Source: JBFXDI01 sp050181295 (GTDB lineage: Bacteria; Pseudomonadota; Alphaproteobacteria; Rhizobiales; Aestuariivirgaceae). Taken from it: a stretch of 24,260 nt of DNA. Made by a program: the position numbers and the translations under genes. Below, piece by piece: positions 16,146-21,679 of the stretch (its first letter is position 1; every line of letters begins with the position of its first letter). The notes under the pieces were generated by a model, which was given only the letters and a program-made list of their open reading frames with translations, made no database searches and was not told where the DNA came from. Where the stretch lies: contig JBFXDI010000055.1 in the NCBI GenBank assembly GCA_050181295.1, positions 1 through 24,260 of the forward strand. Reading direction: 5' to 3'.

Positions 16146-16252
16146 GATCACCTCTCTTTCAGAGCGAGTCACAGCCGCAACCGGCTGGCTTGTGGCCATC
16201 CCCTAGGCGAGCGGTGACTACCGCCTTCCAAGGTGCGAACCTGGCGGTGCGG

Positions 16253-16293
16253 GGTTACGCTACGATTTCAGAAGGAGAAAATTCGGTTACGCT
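16253..16293 (-). promoter_or_regulatory. Two direct repeats, possible operator of the methyltransferase gene
   Basis: The 9-mer GGTTACGCT occurs at 16253-16261 and again at 16285-16293 (AGCGTAACC on the minus strand). The copies are 32 bp apart start to start, about three helical turns, and lie 108-148 bases upstream of the methyltransferase start. The spacing fits side-by-side binding of one regulator on the same DNA face. No regulator gene lies next to it. Confidence 0.35.
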
Positions 16294-16422
16294 CGAAACT
16301 TGTTTATTGTTTGGCCGCAGACGGCTGGCGTAGCCGGCGGTGGAGGGACGGCGCCCCCGTCGCTAGGCTTCAAGGCAAGTGGTGCGCGAGGGCGTGCAGC
16401 CTCCAAAAAAGCACTCACCCCG

Positions 16423-16441
16423 CGTCATTGCCGGGCATGAG
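16423..16441. repeat. Deleted remnant of the palindromic repeat
   Basis: CGTCATTGCCGGGCATGAG joins the left end (CGTCATT-GCCGGGC) and the right end (GCCGGGC-ATGACG, one C missing) of the 78-bp element at 22928-23005. This is the product expected from deletion between its two GCCGGGC copies. It lies 16 bases after the stop of the rraA-like gene. Confidence 0.5.
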
Positions 16442-16456
16442 AATATTAAGCGCCGC

Positions 16457-17170
16457 CTACTCCCCTTCCCCGCTCTCCTTCCAGGCGGCGTAGCGCTTCT
16501 TCGTCTCCTCGTTCGGCGGATAGAGCCCGGGTAGCTCTGCGCCGCCTCTCACCTCCTCCATGAGCCAGCCCTCAAGCCGCTCCTGCTCGGGGCCAAGCCC
16601 GCAGACATGACCGACGAGCCCCGCTGGGACCACCACCGCGCCATCGTCGTCCGCCACGATCACGTCGCCCGGAAAGACCGCGGCGCCCCCGCATCCGACC
16701 GGCTCCTGCCAGCCGGCGAAGGTCAGTCCCGCGATCGAGGGGGGCGCCGCGAGCCCCTGGCACCAGACCGGCATCCCGACCTCCGCCACGCCCGCGCCGT
16801 CGCGCATGGCGCCGTCCGTGACGAGCGCGGCCACGCCCCGCCGCTTCATGCGCTCGAGCAGGATGTCGCCGAAGATCCCCGCCTCGTTGAAGCCCATGGC
16901 GTCGGCCACCACCACAGCGCCTTCCGGCATCTTCTCGATGGCGGCGCGCGTCGAGCGCGGCGAGGACCAGCTTTCGGGCGTCGCCAGATCCTCGCGCATG
17001 GGCACGAAACGCAGCGTGAAGGCTTCGCCCACCACCCGCTCCTGGTCGACGATGAGCGGCACGGGTCCCTTCATCCAGCTCCGGCGGATCCCCCTCTTCA
17101 GGAGGATGGTCGTGATGGTCGCCGTCGTCACGCCCTTGAGGAGGTCGCGCTGCTCGCTTGTGAGGGGCAT
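16457..17170 (-). CDS. RraA/HMG-CHA aldolase-family protein
   Basis: A 237-residue member of the RraA-like fold, which includes class II 4-hydroxy-4-methyl-2-oxoglutarate/4-carboxy-4-hydroxy-2-oxoadipate aldolases and the RNase E inhibitor RraA. The metal/substrate signature is seen: GIFGDILLERMKRRG (Gly101-Asp102, Asp in place of the usual Glu) and VTDGAMRD (Asp119, Arg123, Asp124). VVADDDGAVVVP follows, typical of the family. It is longer than E. coli RraA (161 residues), and the retained Arg-Asp pair favours an aldolase or lyase over an RNase regulator. ATG 17170 begins MPLTSEQRD; the upstream frame has no family content. It lies 17 bases after vapC and may share its transcript. Confidence 0.82.
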   Translation of the reverse strand: MPLTSEQRDLLKGVTTATITTILLKRGIRRSWMKGPVPLIVDQERVVGEAFTLRFVPMREDLATPESWSSPRSTRAAIEKMPEGAVVVADAMGFNEAGIFGDILLERMKRRGVAALVTDGAMRDGAGVAEVGMPVWCQGLAAPPSIAGLTFAGWQEPVGCGGAAVFPGDVIVADDDGAVVVPAGLVGHVCGLGPEQERLEGWLMEEVRGGAELPGLYPPNEETKKRYAAWKESGEGE

Positions 17171-17187
17171 GTCCTGTCGGTCGCCTA

Positions 17188-17571
17188 TTATCGGATGAAC
17201 TGAATCTCGATCGTCGAGTTGAAGAGCTTCCACTGCTTGTCCGCGGTCAGGACCGGAACTCTCAGAGACTCGGCCAGTGCCAGACACGCGCGATCACCGA
17301 AGGAAAGGCCTGCGCGCTTTCCCCGCGCCCACATCATCCCGGCCAGCGCGGCCTGATGCGCGTCGAAATCAGCCATCCGCATCGGCAGCGAGAAGACTAT
17401 CCCTTTTGCCGCGTCGGGCGCTGCACCTTTTTCCACCAACTTTGCCACGGCTTCGGAAACGTTCACCGTGGAAATTGTGCTTCTGGAAGCTACGTCGGCC
17501 ACCTTTTCGGCCCCAGGCTCTTCCTTGATCAATGCAAGGACGGCCGAGGCATCCAGGACGGCCTCAATCAT
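17188..17571 (-). CDS. vapC: PIN-domain toxin of a VapBC-type toxin-antitoxin pair
   Basis: A 127-residue PIN-domain ribonuclease. All four acidic metal-binding positions are present: Asp7 in VLDASA, Glu40 in NVSEAVAKL, Asp93 in SFGDRACLALA and Asp111 in LTADKQW. It is therefore probably active; VapC toxins cleave tRNA or rRNA. The length is normal for the family. The start codon overlaps the antitoxin stop by 8 bases (ATGATTGA), the usual antitoxin-first arrangement with coupled translation. The RNA target cannot be predicted. Confidence 0.9.
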   Translation of the reverse strand: MIEAVLDASAVLALIKEEPGAEKVADVASRSTISTVNVSEAVAKLVEKGAAPDAAKGIVFSLPMRMADFDAHQAALAGMMWARGKRAGLSFGDRACLALAESLRVPVLTADKQWKLFNSTIEIQFIR

Positions 17572-18037
17572 CGCCGGACTCCCTTGCGGCCTCCCGGCGA
17601 CGATCGGCTATCAGGGAGTCCGCGAGGCTTTCGCCTCCGGGGATGAGTTCTCGGGCAAGCTCCTGGGCTCGCTTGATGGCCATGCGAGCCGTCGTCAACC
17701 GAAGTTCGCCGTTCGATAGCGTGGCGATGAGCGTATCTCCCGCTCGAGCTTCCATTGCTCTGCGGAATTCCGCCGGAACCACAATCCTACCGGCGCTGTC
17801 CATGGTCAAATCCGTCCGCAGCAAGCTCTCCTTCAGAACCTGACCGCCTCCAGCCGCTTCCGTAGACCTGGACGCTTTCCGACGGACGACGTTTGAGACG
17901 AACTGGTCGCGAACCTTCAAAAACCTGGCGACATCCGCCTGCCTGTATCCGGCGGCAACGAGCCTCCGGATCATTTCGGACTTGTTTCCCGAGATGCCTT
18001 TGATGACGGCACTCATCCGCTCACGTTCGGGCTGCAT
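17564..18037 (-). CDS. vapB: AbrB-type antitoxin with an extra N-terminal helix-turn-helix
   Basis: A 157-residue antitoxin for the adjacent PIN toxin. Residues 76-115 form a SpoVT/AbrB (MazE-like) swapped-hairpin DNA-binding domain: DLTMDSAGRIVVPAEFRRAM, then GDTLIATLSNGELRL. The C-terminal 40 residues are charged and probably wrap the toxin. Residues 19-53 look like a helix-turn-helix (KSEMIRRLVAAGYRQADVARFL then VRDQFVSNVVRR), which is unusual for VapB proteins of about 75-90 residues. I chose ATG 18037 because GGAGG lies 7 bases upstream; Met8 is a possible later start. The gene has its own promoter and palindrome. Confidence 0.85.
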   Translation of the reverse strand: MQPERERMSAVIKGISGNKSEMIRRLVAAGYRQADVARFLKVRDQFVSNVVRRKASRSTEAAGGGQVLKESLLRTDLTMDSAGRIVVPAEFRRAMEARAGDTLIATLSNGELRLTTARMAIKRAQELARELIPGGESLADSLIADRRREAARESGDD

Positions 18038-18059
18038 CGATGACCTCCGGGCTTAACTC

Positions 18060-18078
18060 CATTGATTACTAATCAATG
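18060..18078. promoter_or_regulatory. 19-bp perfect palindrome, probable vapBC operator
   Basis: Half-sites CATTGATTA and TAATCAATG flank a central C with perfect 9-1-9 symmetry. The palindrome starts about 10 bases after the -10 box of the vapB promoter and ends 23 bases before its start codon. This is where an autorepressing antitoxin or toxin-antitoxin complex usually binds. Confidence 0.6.
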
Positions 18079-18087
18079 TTTACCCCA

Positions 18088-18116
18088 TATATATACTATA
18101 TAGTGGAGTAGGTCAA
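18088..18116 (-). promoter_or_regulatory. Promoter of the vapBC operon
   Basis: On the minus strand TTGACC (18111-18116) and TATATA (18088-18093) are separated by 17 bp, close to the sigma-70 consensus. The spacer contains a second palindrome, ACTATATAGT (18095-18104). The region is strikingly AT-rich against its GC-rich surroundings, consistent with an imported operon carrying its own promoter. Confidence 0.6.
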
Positions 18117-18188
18117 TCTCACCAGGTCTCGCCGCCGATCCGCATACAGCGGATTCGCCTTGTTCCGGGGGCGCAGAAGACGGCAGTG

Positions 18189-18797
18189 CTACGGCAAGTT
18201 TCGCCGCATCAGCGGGCGCTTGGGCGAGCGCCTGGCGATCTCCCGGAAGCCGAGCGCCCGGAAGACCGTCGCCAGCCCCACGAATCCCTCGCCCCATTGC
18301 AGGCGCTTCTCAGGCTCGATCGCGCAGACATCGACTGCGCCGGCGCCAGCCCTGGCGGCGAAGGCGACAGCCGCCTCGCCGAGCAGCCGCATCAGGCCCT
18401 GCCCGCGATGGCCGGAGCGGATGTAGAAGCAACTGATGGCGTGGACGGTCTCCGGCGCGGGTTCGTCCGTTTTTTCCGGAGGCCTGGAGGTCTTGGCGCC
18501 GTTGAAGCGCGAGACCGAGGGCCTTGGACCGATTGCCACCCAGCCTACCGGCACCTTTCCCCGATAGGCGATGAGACCCGGCGGCGGACCCTTCTTCACG
18601 ATGCGGTGGAAGGCGTCGCGGCGCTCTCCCCGCGTCATGGCTTTCCAGTCCTTGCCCGAGACCCTGGTCCACATGCACCAGCAGCCGGAATTGGCGCCGC
18701 GCTCGGGCCCGAACAGATCGAGGAGATCGGGCCAGCGATCGGGGGTGAGCGGGCGGATCTTCATCCCCTTCAGGTCGGGATGGACTTTGGGACGCAT
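18189..18797 (-). CDS. GNAT-family N-acetyltransferase
   Basis: A 202-residue probable acetyl-CoA-dependent acetyltransferase; substrate unknown. The N-terminal part has NSGCWCMWTRVSGKDW, a Cys/Trp signature of one GNAT subgroup. GLIAYRGKVPVGWVAIGPR corresponds to strands 2-3. The acetyl-CoA pyrophosphate loop is SGHRGQGLMRLL (motif A), followed by GFVGLATVFRALGFREI near the C-terminus. ATG 18797 lies 17 bases after the ivd stop, with AGGAGG 13 bases upstream, a long spacing. Met12 (18764) is an alternative start. It is probably transcribed with ivd. Confidence 0.8.
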   Translation of the reverse strand: MRPKVHPDLKGMKIRPLTPDRWPDLLDLFGPERGANSGCWCMWTRVSGKDWKAMTRGERRDAFHRIVKKGPPPGLIAYRGKVPVGWVAIGPRPSVSRFNGAKTSRPPEKTDEPAPETVHAISCFYIRSGHRGQGLMRLLGEAAVAFAARAGAGAVDVCAIEPEKRLQWGEGFVGLATVFRALGFREIARRSPKRPLMRRNLP

Positions 18798-18814
18798 GGA
18801 AAGATTACGACCTC

Positions 18815-19987
18815 CTAGCGCGTCTCCTCGAAGAGCTCGCGGCCGATCAGCATGCGGCGGATCTCTCCCGTTCCGGCGCCGATCTCGTAGAGCTTGGCGT
18901 CGCGCAGGATGCGGCCGGCCGGATAGTCGTTGATGTAGCCGTTGCCGCCGAGCGCCTGGATGGCGTCGAGCGCCACCCGCGTCGCGCTCTCGGAGGAGAA
19001 GAGGATGGCCGCCGCGGCGTCCTTGCGCGTCGTCTCTCCCCGGTCGCAGGCCTTCGCCACTGCATAGACATAGGCGCGGGACGCGTTGAGCGCGGTGTAC
19101 ATGTCGGCGAGCTTGCCCTGCATGAGCTGGAAGGTGCCGATCGGCTGGCCGAACTGCTTGCGCTCGTGAACATAGGGGATGACGAGGTCGAGGCTCGCCT
19201 GCATGAGGCCCAGGGGGCCGGCCGCGAGCACGGCCCGCTCGTAGTCGAGGCCGGACATGAGCACGCTCACGCCTCGGCCGACCTCGCCCAGCACGTTCTC
19301 CTCCGGCACTTCGCAGTCCTGAAACACGAGCTCGCCCGTGTCCGACCCCCGCATGCCGAGCTTGTCGAGCTTCTGGGCGGTCGAGAATCCCTTGAAGCCC
19401 TTCTCGACGATGAAGGCCGTGATGCCGCGGGGGCCCGCCTCCGGATCGGTCTTCGCATAGACGATGACGGCGTCGGCGCAGGGTCCGTTGGTGATCCACA
19501 TCTTGGTGCCGTTCAGCACATAGCGGCCGGAGCGCTTCTCGGCTCGTGTCCGCATGCCGACCACGTCGGACCCCGCGCCCGGCTCCGACATGGCGAGCGC
19601 GCCCACATGCTCGCCGGATACTAGCTTCGGCAGGTGCTTGCGCTTCTGCTCCTCGGTTCCGTTGCGGCGGAGCTGGTTCACGCAGAGGTTCGAATGCGCG
19701 CCGTAGGAAAGGCCGATCGAGCCCGAGCCGCGGCTCACCTCCTCCATCGCCACGCAATGCTCGAGATAGCCGAGCCCTGAGCCGCCGAACTCCTCCTCGA
19801 CCGTGATGCCGAGAAGGCCAAGCTCTCCGAGCTTCGGCCAGAGATGGCGCGGGAACTGGTTCGTGCGATCGATCTCGTCCGCGATCGGGGCGATCGTGTC
19901 GGAGGTGAAGGAGCGCACGGTGTCGCGGATCATGTCGGCCGTCTCGCCGAGGCCGAAGTCCAGCATGCGGAGGTCGTTGGGCAGCAT
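18815..19987 (-). CDS. ivd: Isovaleryl-CoA dehydrogenase
   Basis: A 390-residue FAD flavoprotein that oxidises isovaleryl-CoA to 3-methylcrotonyl-CoA in leucine breakdown, passing electrons to ETF. The acyl-CoA dehydrogenase signatures are present: ALAMSEPGAGSD (130-141) and WITNGPCADAVIVYAKT. QALGGNGYINDYPAGRILRDAK is at the C-terminus. The catalytic base is at the isovaleryl-CoA-type position, Glu250 in GLDYERAVLAAGPLG, not at the C-terminal position used by short- and medium-chain enzymes. The family word LSYGAHSNLCVNQL also supports this subgroup. The usual partner genes (methylcrotonyl-CoA carboxylase) are not next to it; two GNAT genes flank it instead. Confidence 0.92.
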   Translation of the reverse strand: MLPNDLRMLDFGLGETADMIRDTVRSFTSDTIAPIADEIDRTNQFPRHLWPKLGELGLLGITVEEEFGGSGLGYLEHCVAMEEVSRGSGSIGLSYGAHSNLCVNQLRRNGTEEQKRKHLPKLVSGEHVGALAMSEPGAGSDVVGMRTRAEKRSGRYVLNGTKMWITNGPCADAVIVYAKTDPEAGPRGITAFIVEKGFKGFSTAQKLDKLGMRGSDTGELVFQDCEVPEENVLGEVGRGVSVLMSGLDYERAVLAAGPLGLMQASLDLVIPYVHERKQFGQPIGTFQLMQGKLADMYTALNASRAYVYAVAKACDRGETTRKDAAAAILFSSESATRVALDAIQALGGNGYINDYPAGRILRDAKLYEIGAGTGEIRRMLIGRELFEETR

Positions 19988-19998
19988 TTGAAGTCCTC

Positions 19999-20445
19999 TC
20001 AGACCTGCCGACGGTAACGCACGAAGGGGGTGAGCGTCGCCACCTTGTCGTAAAGCGCGCGGGCGGTCGCGTTGAACTCCTGCGTCAGCCAGTAGACCTG
20101 CGCGGCTCCGGCTTCGTCGGCCTTCTCATAGACGGCCTCGATCAATGCGCGACCGGCCCCCTTCCCCCGCACGCCGGGATCCACGAACAGGTCCTGCAGG
20201 TAGCAGATGTGCGGAATGGTCCAGGTGGACTGGTGAAAGATGTAGTGGACGAGGCCGATCAAGTTTTTCTCGCCGTCCACGGCCACGAGGCCATGCGGGC
20301 TGCGCGAGGGATCGAGGAGCTTGTGCCAGGTCGTTTCCGTGACGTCGTCGGGAAGCCTCGTCTCGTAGAAGCGGAGATAGCCCTGCCACAATGGCTCCCA
20401 CCGGGTCCGGTCCTCGGACTTCAGCGGCCTGATCGTCAAGGCCAT
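19999..20445 (-). CDS. GNAT-family N-acetyltransferase
   Basis: A 148-residue complete single-domain GNAT protein. It begins MALTIRPLKSEDRTRWEPLWQGYLRFYE, an N-terminal pattern of a common bacterial subgroup. The acetyl-CoA loop is at VDPGVRGKGAGRALIEAV, with LFVDP on the preceding strand. WLTQEFNATARALYDKVA near the end is the family's conserved N-x-x-A-x-x-L-Y-x-K segment. I chose ATG 20445 because GGGAG lies 9 bases upstream. Its stop is 11 bases before the ivd start, so it probably heads a GNAT-ivd-GNAT operon. The substrate is unknown. Confidence 0.85.
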   Translation of the reverse strand: MALTIRPLKSEDRTRWEPLWQGYLRFYETRLPDDVTETTWHKLLDPSRSPHGLVAVDGEKNLIGLVHYIFHQSTWTIPHICYLQDLFVDPGVRGKGAGRALIEAVYEKADEAGAAQVYWLTQEFNATARALYDKVATLTPFVRYRRQV

Positions 20446-20494
20446 GTCGAAAATCTCCCTGCAGCTTTCCCCGCTTGCCGGGGGTTGATAGGCC

Positions 20495-20630
20495 ATGACG
20501 GAGCACAGAACAGCGGGCTGGAGCTATCCTGGCGCGGACCGTTTTTCCCGAGGCCGCTCGCGTCAAGGATCATCTTGCCTACTATGCGGGCAAGTTCAAC
20601 GCCACCGAGCTCAACGCCCCCTCTACCGGA
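20495..20630 (+). pseudogene. Probable frameshifted remnant of a DUF427-domain gene
   Basis: Two adjacent frames together give a peptide resembling the C-terminal part of DUF427 proteins. From ATG 20495 the frame reads TAGWSYPGAD, then loses sense. One base further, from 20541, the reading is VFPEAARVKDHLAYYAGKF. A single inserted base near 20540 explains the switch. DUF427 proteins have a similar W-S-Y-P...P-E-A-A-x-I-K-x-H-x-A-F-Y run. The N-terminal part of the domain is missing and a stop lies just before ATG 20495. The 3' limit is arbitrary. Identification rests on remembered family pattern only. Confidence 0.4.
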
Positions 20631-20648
20631 CACCAACGACCCGAGCGC

Positions 20649-21092
20649 TCAGTCCGTGACGCCCGAGACCTGCATCATCGTGAGGAGCGCGGTCGCGACC
20701 TGCTTCCTAATATCGCCGTCGAGGGCAAAGACGTCGGAGCGGCAGACGCTGAGCGTGCGGCCTGCCTTCAGCACGCGGCCCTCAGCCACCAGGCGCCCGC
20801 CCTTCGCCGGATTGAGCAGGTTGATCTTGAACTCCGTCGTCAGCACGCCGGTGCCCGCGCCGAACAGGGTCAGCGCCGCGTAGCCCGCCGCGGAGTCGGC
20901 GATGGCCGAGGTCACGCCGGCATGGAAGAAGCCATGTTGCTGGCTGAGCTCGGGTCGGAAGGCGACGGCGAGATCGACCTCGCCCGGAGCGACATGCACG
21001 ACCTCGACGCCGAGATGCCGCATCAGCCCCTGCTTCAGGAAGCTCGCGCGCACACGGGCTTCGAAGTTCGGATCGGAAGCGTGGCCAGCCAT
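20649..21092 (-). CDS. PaaI-family hot-dog-fold thioesterase
   Basis: A 147-residue probable acyl-CoA thioesterase of the PaaI/YdiI hot-dog family. The family active-site region is QQHGFFHAGVTSAIADSAAGYAA, with the His-Gly pair at the helix start and Asp as candidate catalytic residue. It has the standard later strand LTTEFKINLLNPAKGGRLVAEGRVLKAGRTL. The acyl substrate is not deducible. ATG 21092 is only 9 bases after the ccdB stop, so the gene could be read from the ccdAB promoter. It is on the same strand as the ivd/GNAT genes but separated from them by the pseudogene region. Confidence 0.85.
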   Translation of the reverse strand: MAGHASDPNFEARVRASFLKQGLMRHLGVEVVHVAPGEVDLAVAFRPELSQQHGFFHAGVTSAIADSAAGYAALTLFGAGTGVLTTEFKINLLNPAKGGRLVAEGRVLKAGRTLSVCRSDVFALDGDIRKQVATALLTMMQVSGVTD

Positions 21093-21101
21093 GCCCCGCC
21101 C

Positions 21102-21422
21102 TCAGATGCCGGTGAAGAGGAGGTCCAGGGCCCTCACGATTCTCTCTCGCAAAGCCGTGACATTGAGTCCGGCCGGTTGGAGGCGGGCCGTCTGCAAGGT
21201 CGCCAACTCATGCAGCGCCACCACATAGTCGTTGCCCTTGAACGAGAATTCGATGGCGAGTCTGGACAGGGGAGGATGCTTTCCCTTTCGCCGCACTGGG
21301 GCGACTACCACGCTTCTGAGGCCAAGCACGAAATCACTTTGAAGAATAACCACCAACGGGATGTCCCGCCGCGTTGATGCGTCGGGGTTTATGCATACGT
21401 CGAACTGCCTCAGTCCTTCCAC
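21102..21422 (-). CDS. ccdB: CcdB-family toxin
   Basis: A 106-residue toxin of the CcdB/MazF fold, which poisons DNA gyrase subunit A. The start MEGLRQFDVCINPDASTRRD and the following strand PLVVILQSDFV match CcdB. RLAIEFSFKGNDYVVALHELATLQ and the C-terminal helix RERIVRALDLLFTGI match the end of the family. F-plasmid CcdB ends FWGI and needs that Trp for GyrA stacking; here the position is Thr (FTGI). Gly-Ile is kept. It overlaps ccdA by 13 bases, the normal antitoxin-first order. Confidence 0.85.
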   Translation of the reverse strand: MEGLRQFDVCINPDASTRRDIPLVVILQSDFVLGLRSVVVAPVRRKGKHPPLSRLAIEFSFKGNDYVVALHELATLQTARLQPAGLNVTALRERIVRALDLLFTGI

Positions 21423-21634
21423 GGACCAAGCGCCTCAGAAAAAGTGCCGTGCTTCTCGATGTAGCGGTTGTACTCCTCGATCGCCTCGCGGTTTTCCTCC
21501 TGCCAGCGGCGCGCTCGCTCGGCCTTCACCTTGGCGAGCAGCGCCTCCTGGAAGGTCTGGGAGAGGCTGATCCCGTATTCCCTCGCCTCGGCAAGGAGAT
21601 CCGCATCCGCGGACAGGTTCGCAGCTTTCTTCAT
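21410..21634 (-). CDS. ccdA: CcdA-family antitoxin
   Basis: A 74-residue antitoxin. The N-terminal ribbon-helix-helix part is MKKAANLSADADLLAEAREYGISLSQTFQEAL, which binds DNA as a dimer. The C-terminal part (RARRWQEENREAIEEYNRYIEKHGTFSE) matches the CcdA toxin-binding tail with its W-x-x-E-N-x-x-A-I-x-x-Y-N pattern. I chose ATG 21634 because GGAGG lies 10 bases upstream; the in-frame ATG at 21679 would begin inside the operator. It is divergent from the RNA methyltransferase gene and faces a 21-bp palindrome. Confidence 0.88.
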   Translation of the reverse strand: MKKAANLSADADLLAEAREYGISLSQTFQEALLAKVKAERARRWQEENREAIEEYNRYIEKHGTFSEALGPWKD

Positions 21635-21658
21635 GAGGAATGTTCCTCCGTAGTCATG

Positions 21659-21679
21659 ATGCGCATATGATATGCGCAT
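21659..21679. promoter_or_regulatory. 21-bp perfect palindrome, probable ccdAB operator
   Basis: Half-sites ATGCGCATAT and ATATGCGCAT flank a central G with perfect 10-1-10 symmetry. The palindrome lies 25 bases upstream of the ccdA start codon and overlaps the first codons of the divergent RNA methyltransferase gene (ATG 21672 and ATG 21678). CcdA-type antitoxins autorepress by binding such sites. Confidence 0.6.

Larger units (their letters stand above)
16146..16456. other. 311-bp non-coding stretch upstream of the methyltransferase
   Basis: No supported gene. The stretch is less GC-rich than its surroundings in the middle (16261-16315). It holds two direct copies of a 9-mer, a deletion-like remnant of the palindromic repeat (16423-16441), and an A6 run (16405-16410). 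The A6 run reads as T6 on the minus strand, 46 bases after the rraA-like stop, behind only a 4-bp GC stem, so any terminator here is weak. The promoter of the methyltransferase gene must lie in this stretch, but I see no clear -35/-10 pair. Confidence 0.5.

Noticed and set aside
18138..18154. 6-bp hairpin ATCCGC/GCGGAT after the GNAT stop as a terminator
   Set aside because: The stem is short and no T run follows on the minus strand.
18189..19757. 522-codon minus-strand frame joining the GNAT gene to sequence inside ivd
   Set aside because: The first 320 codons are the out-of-frame reading of ivd; only the part from ATG 18797 has GNAT motifs.
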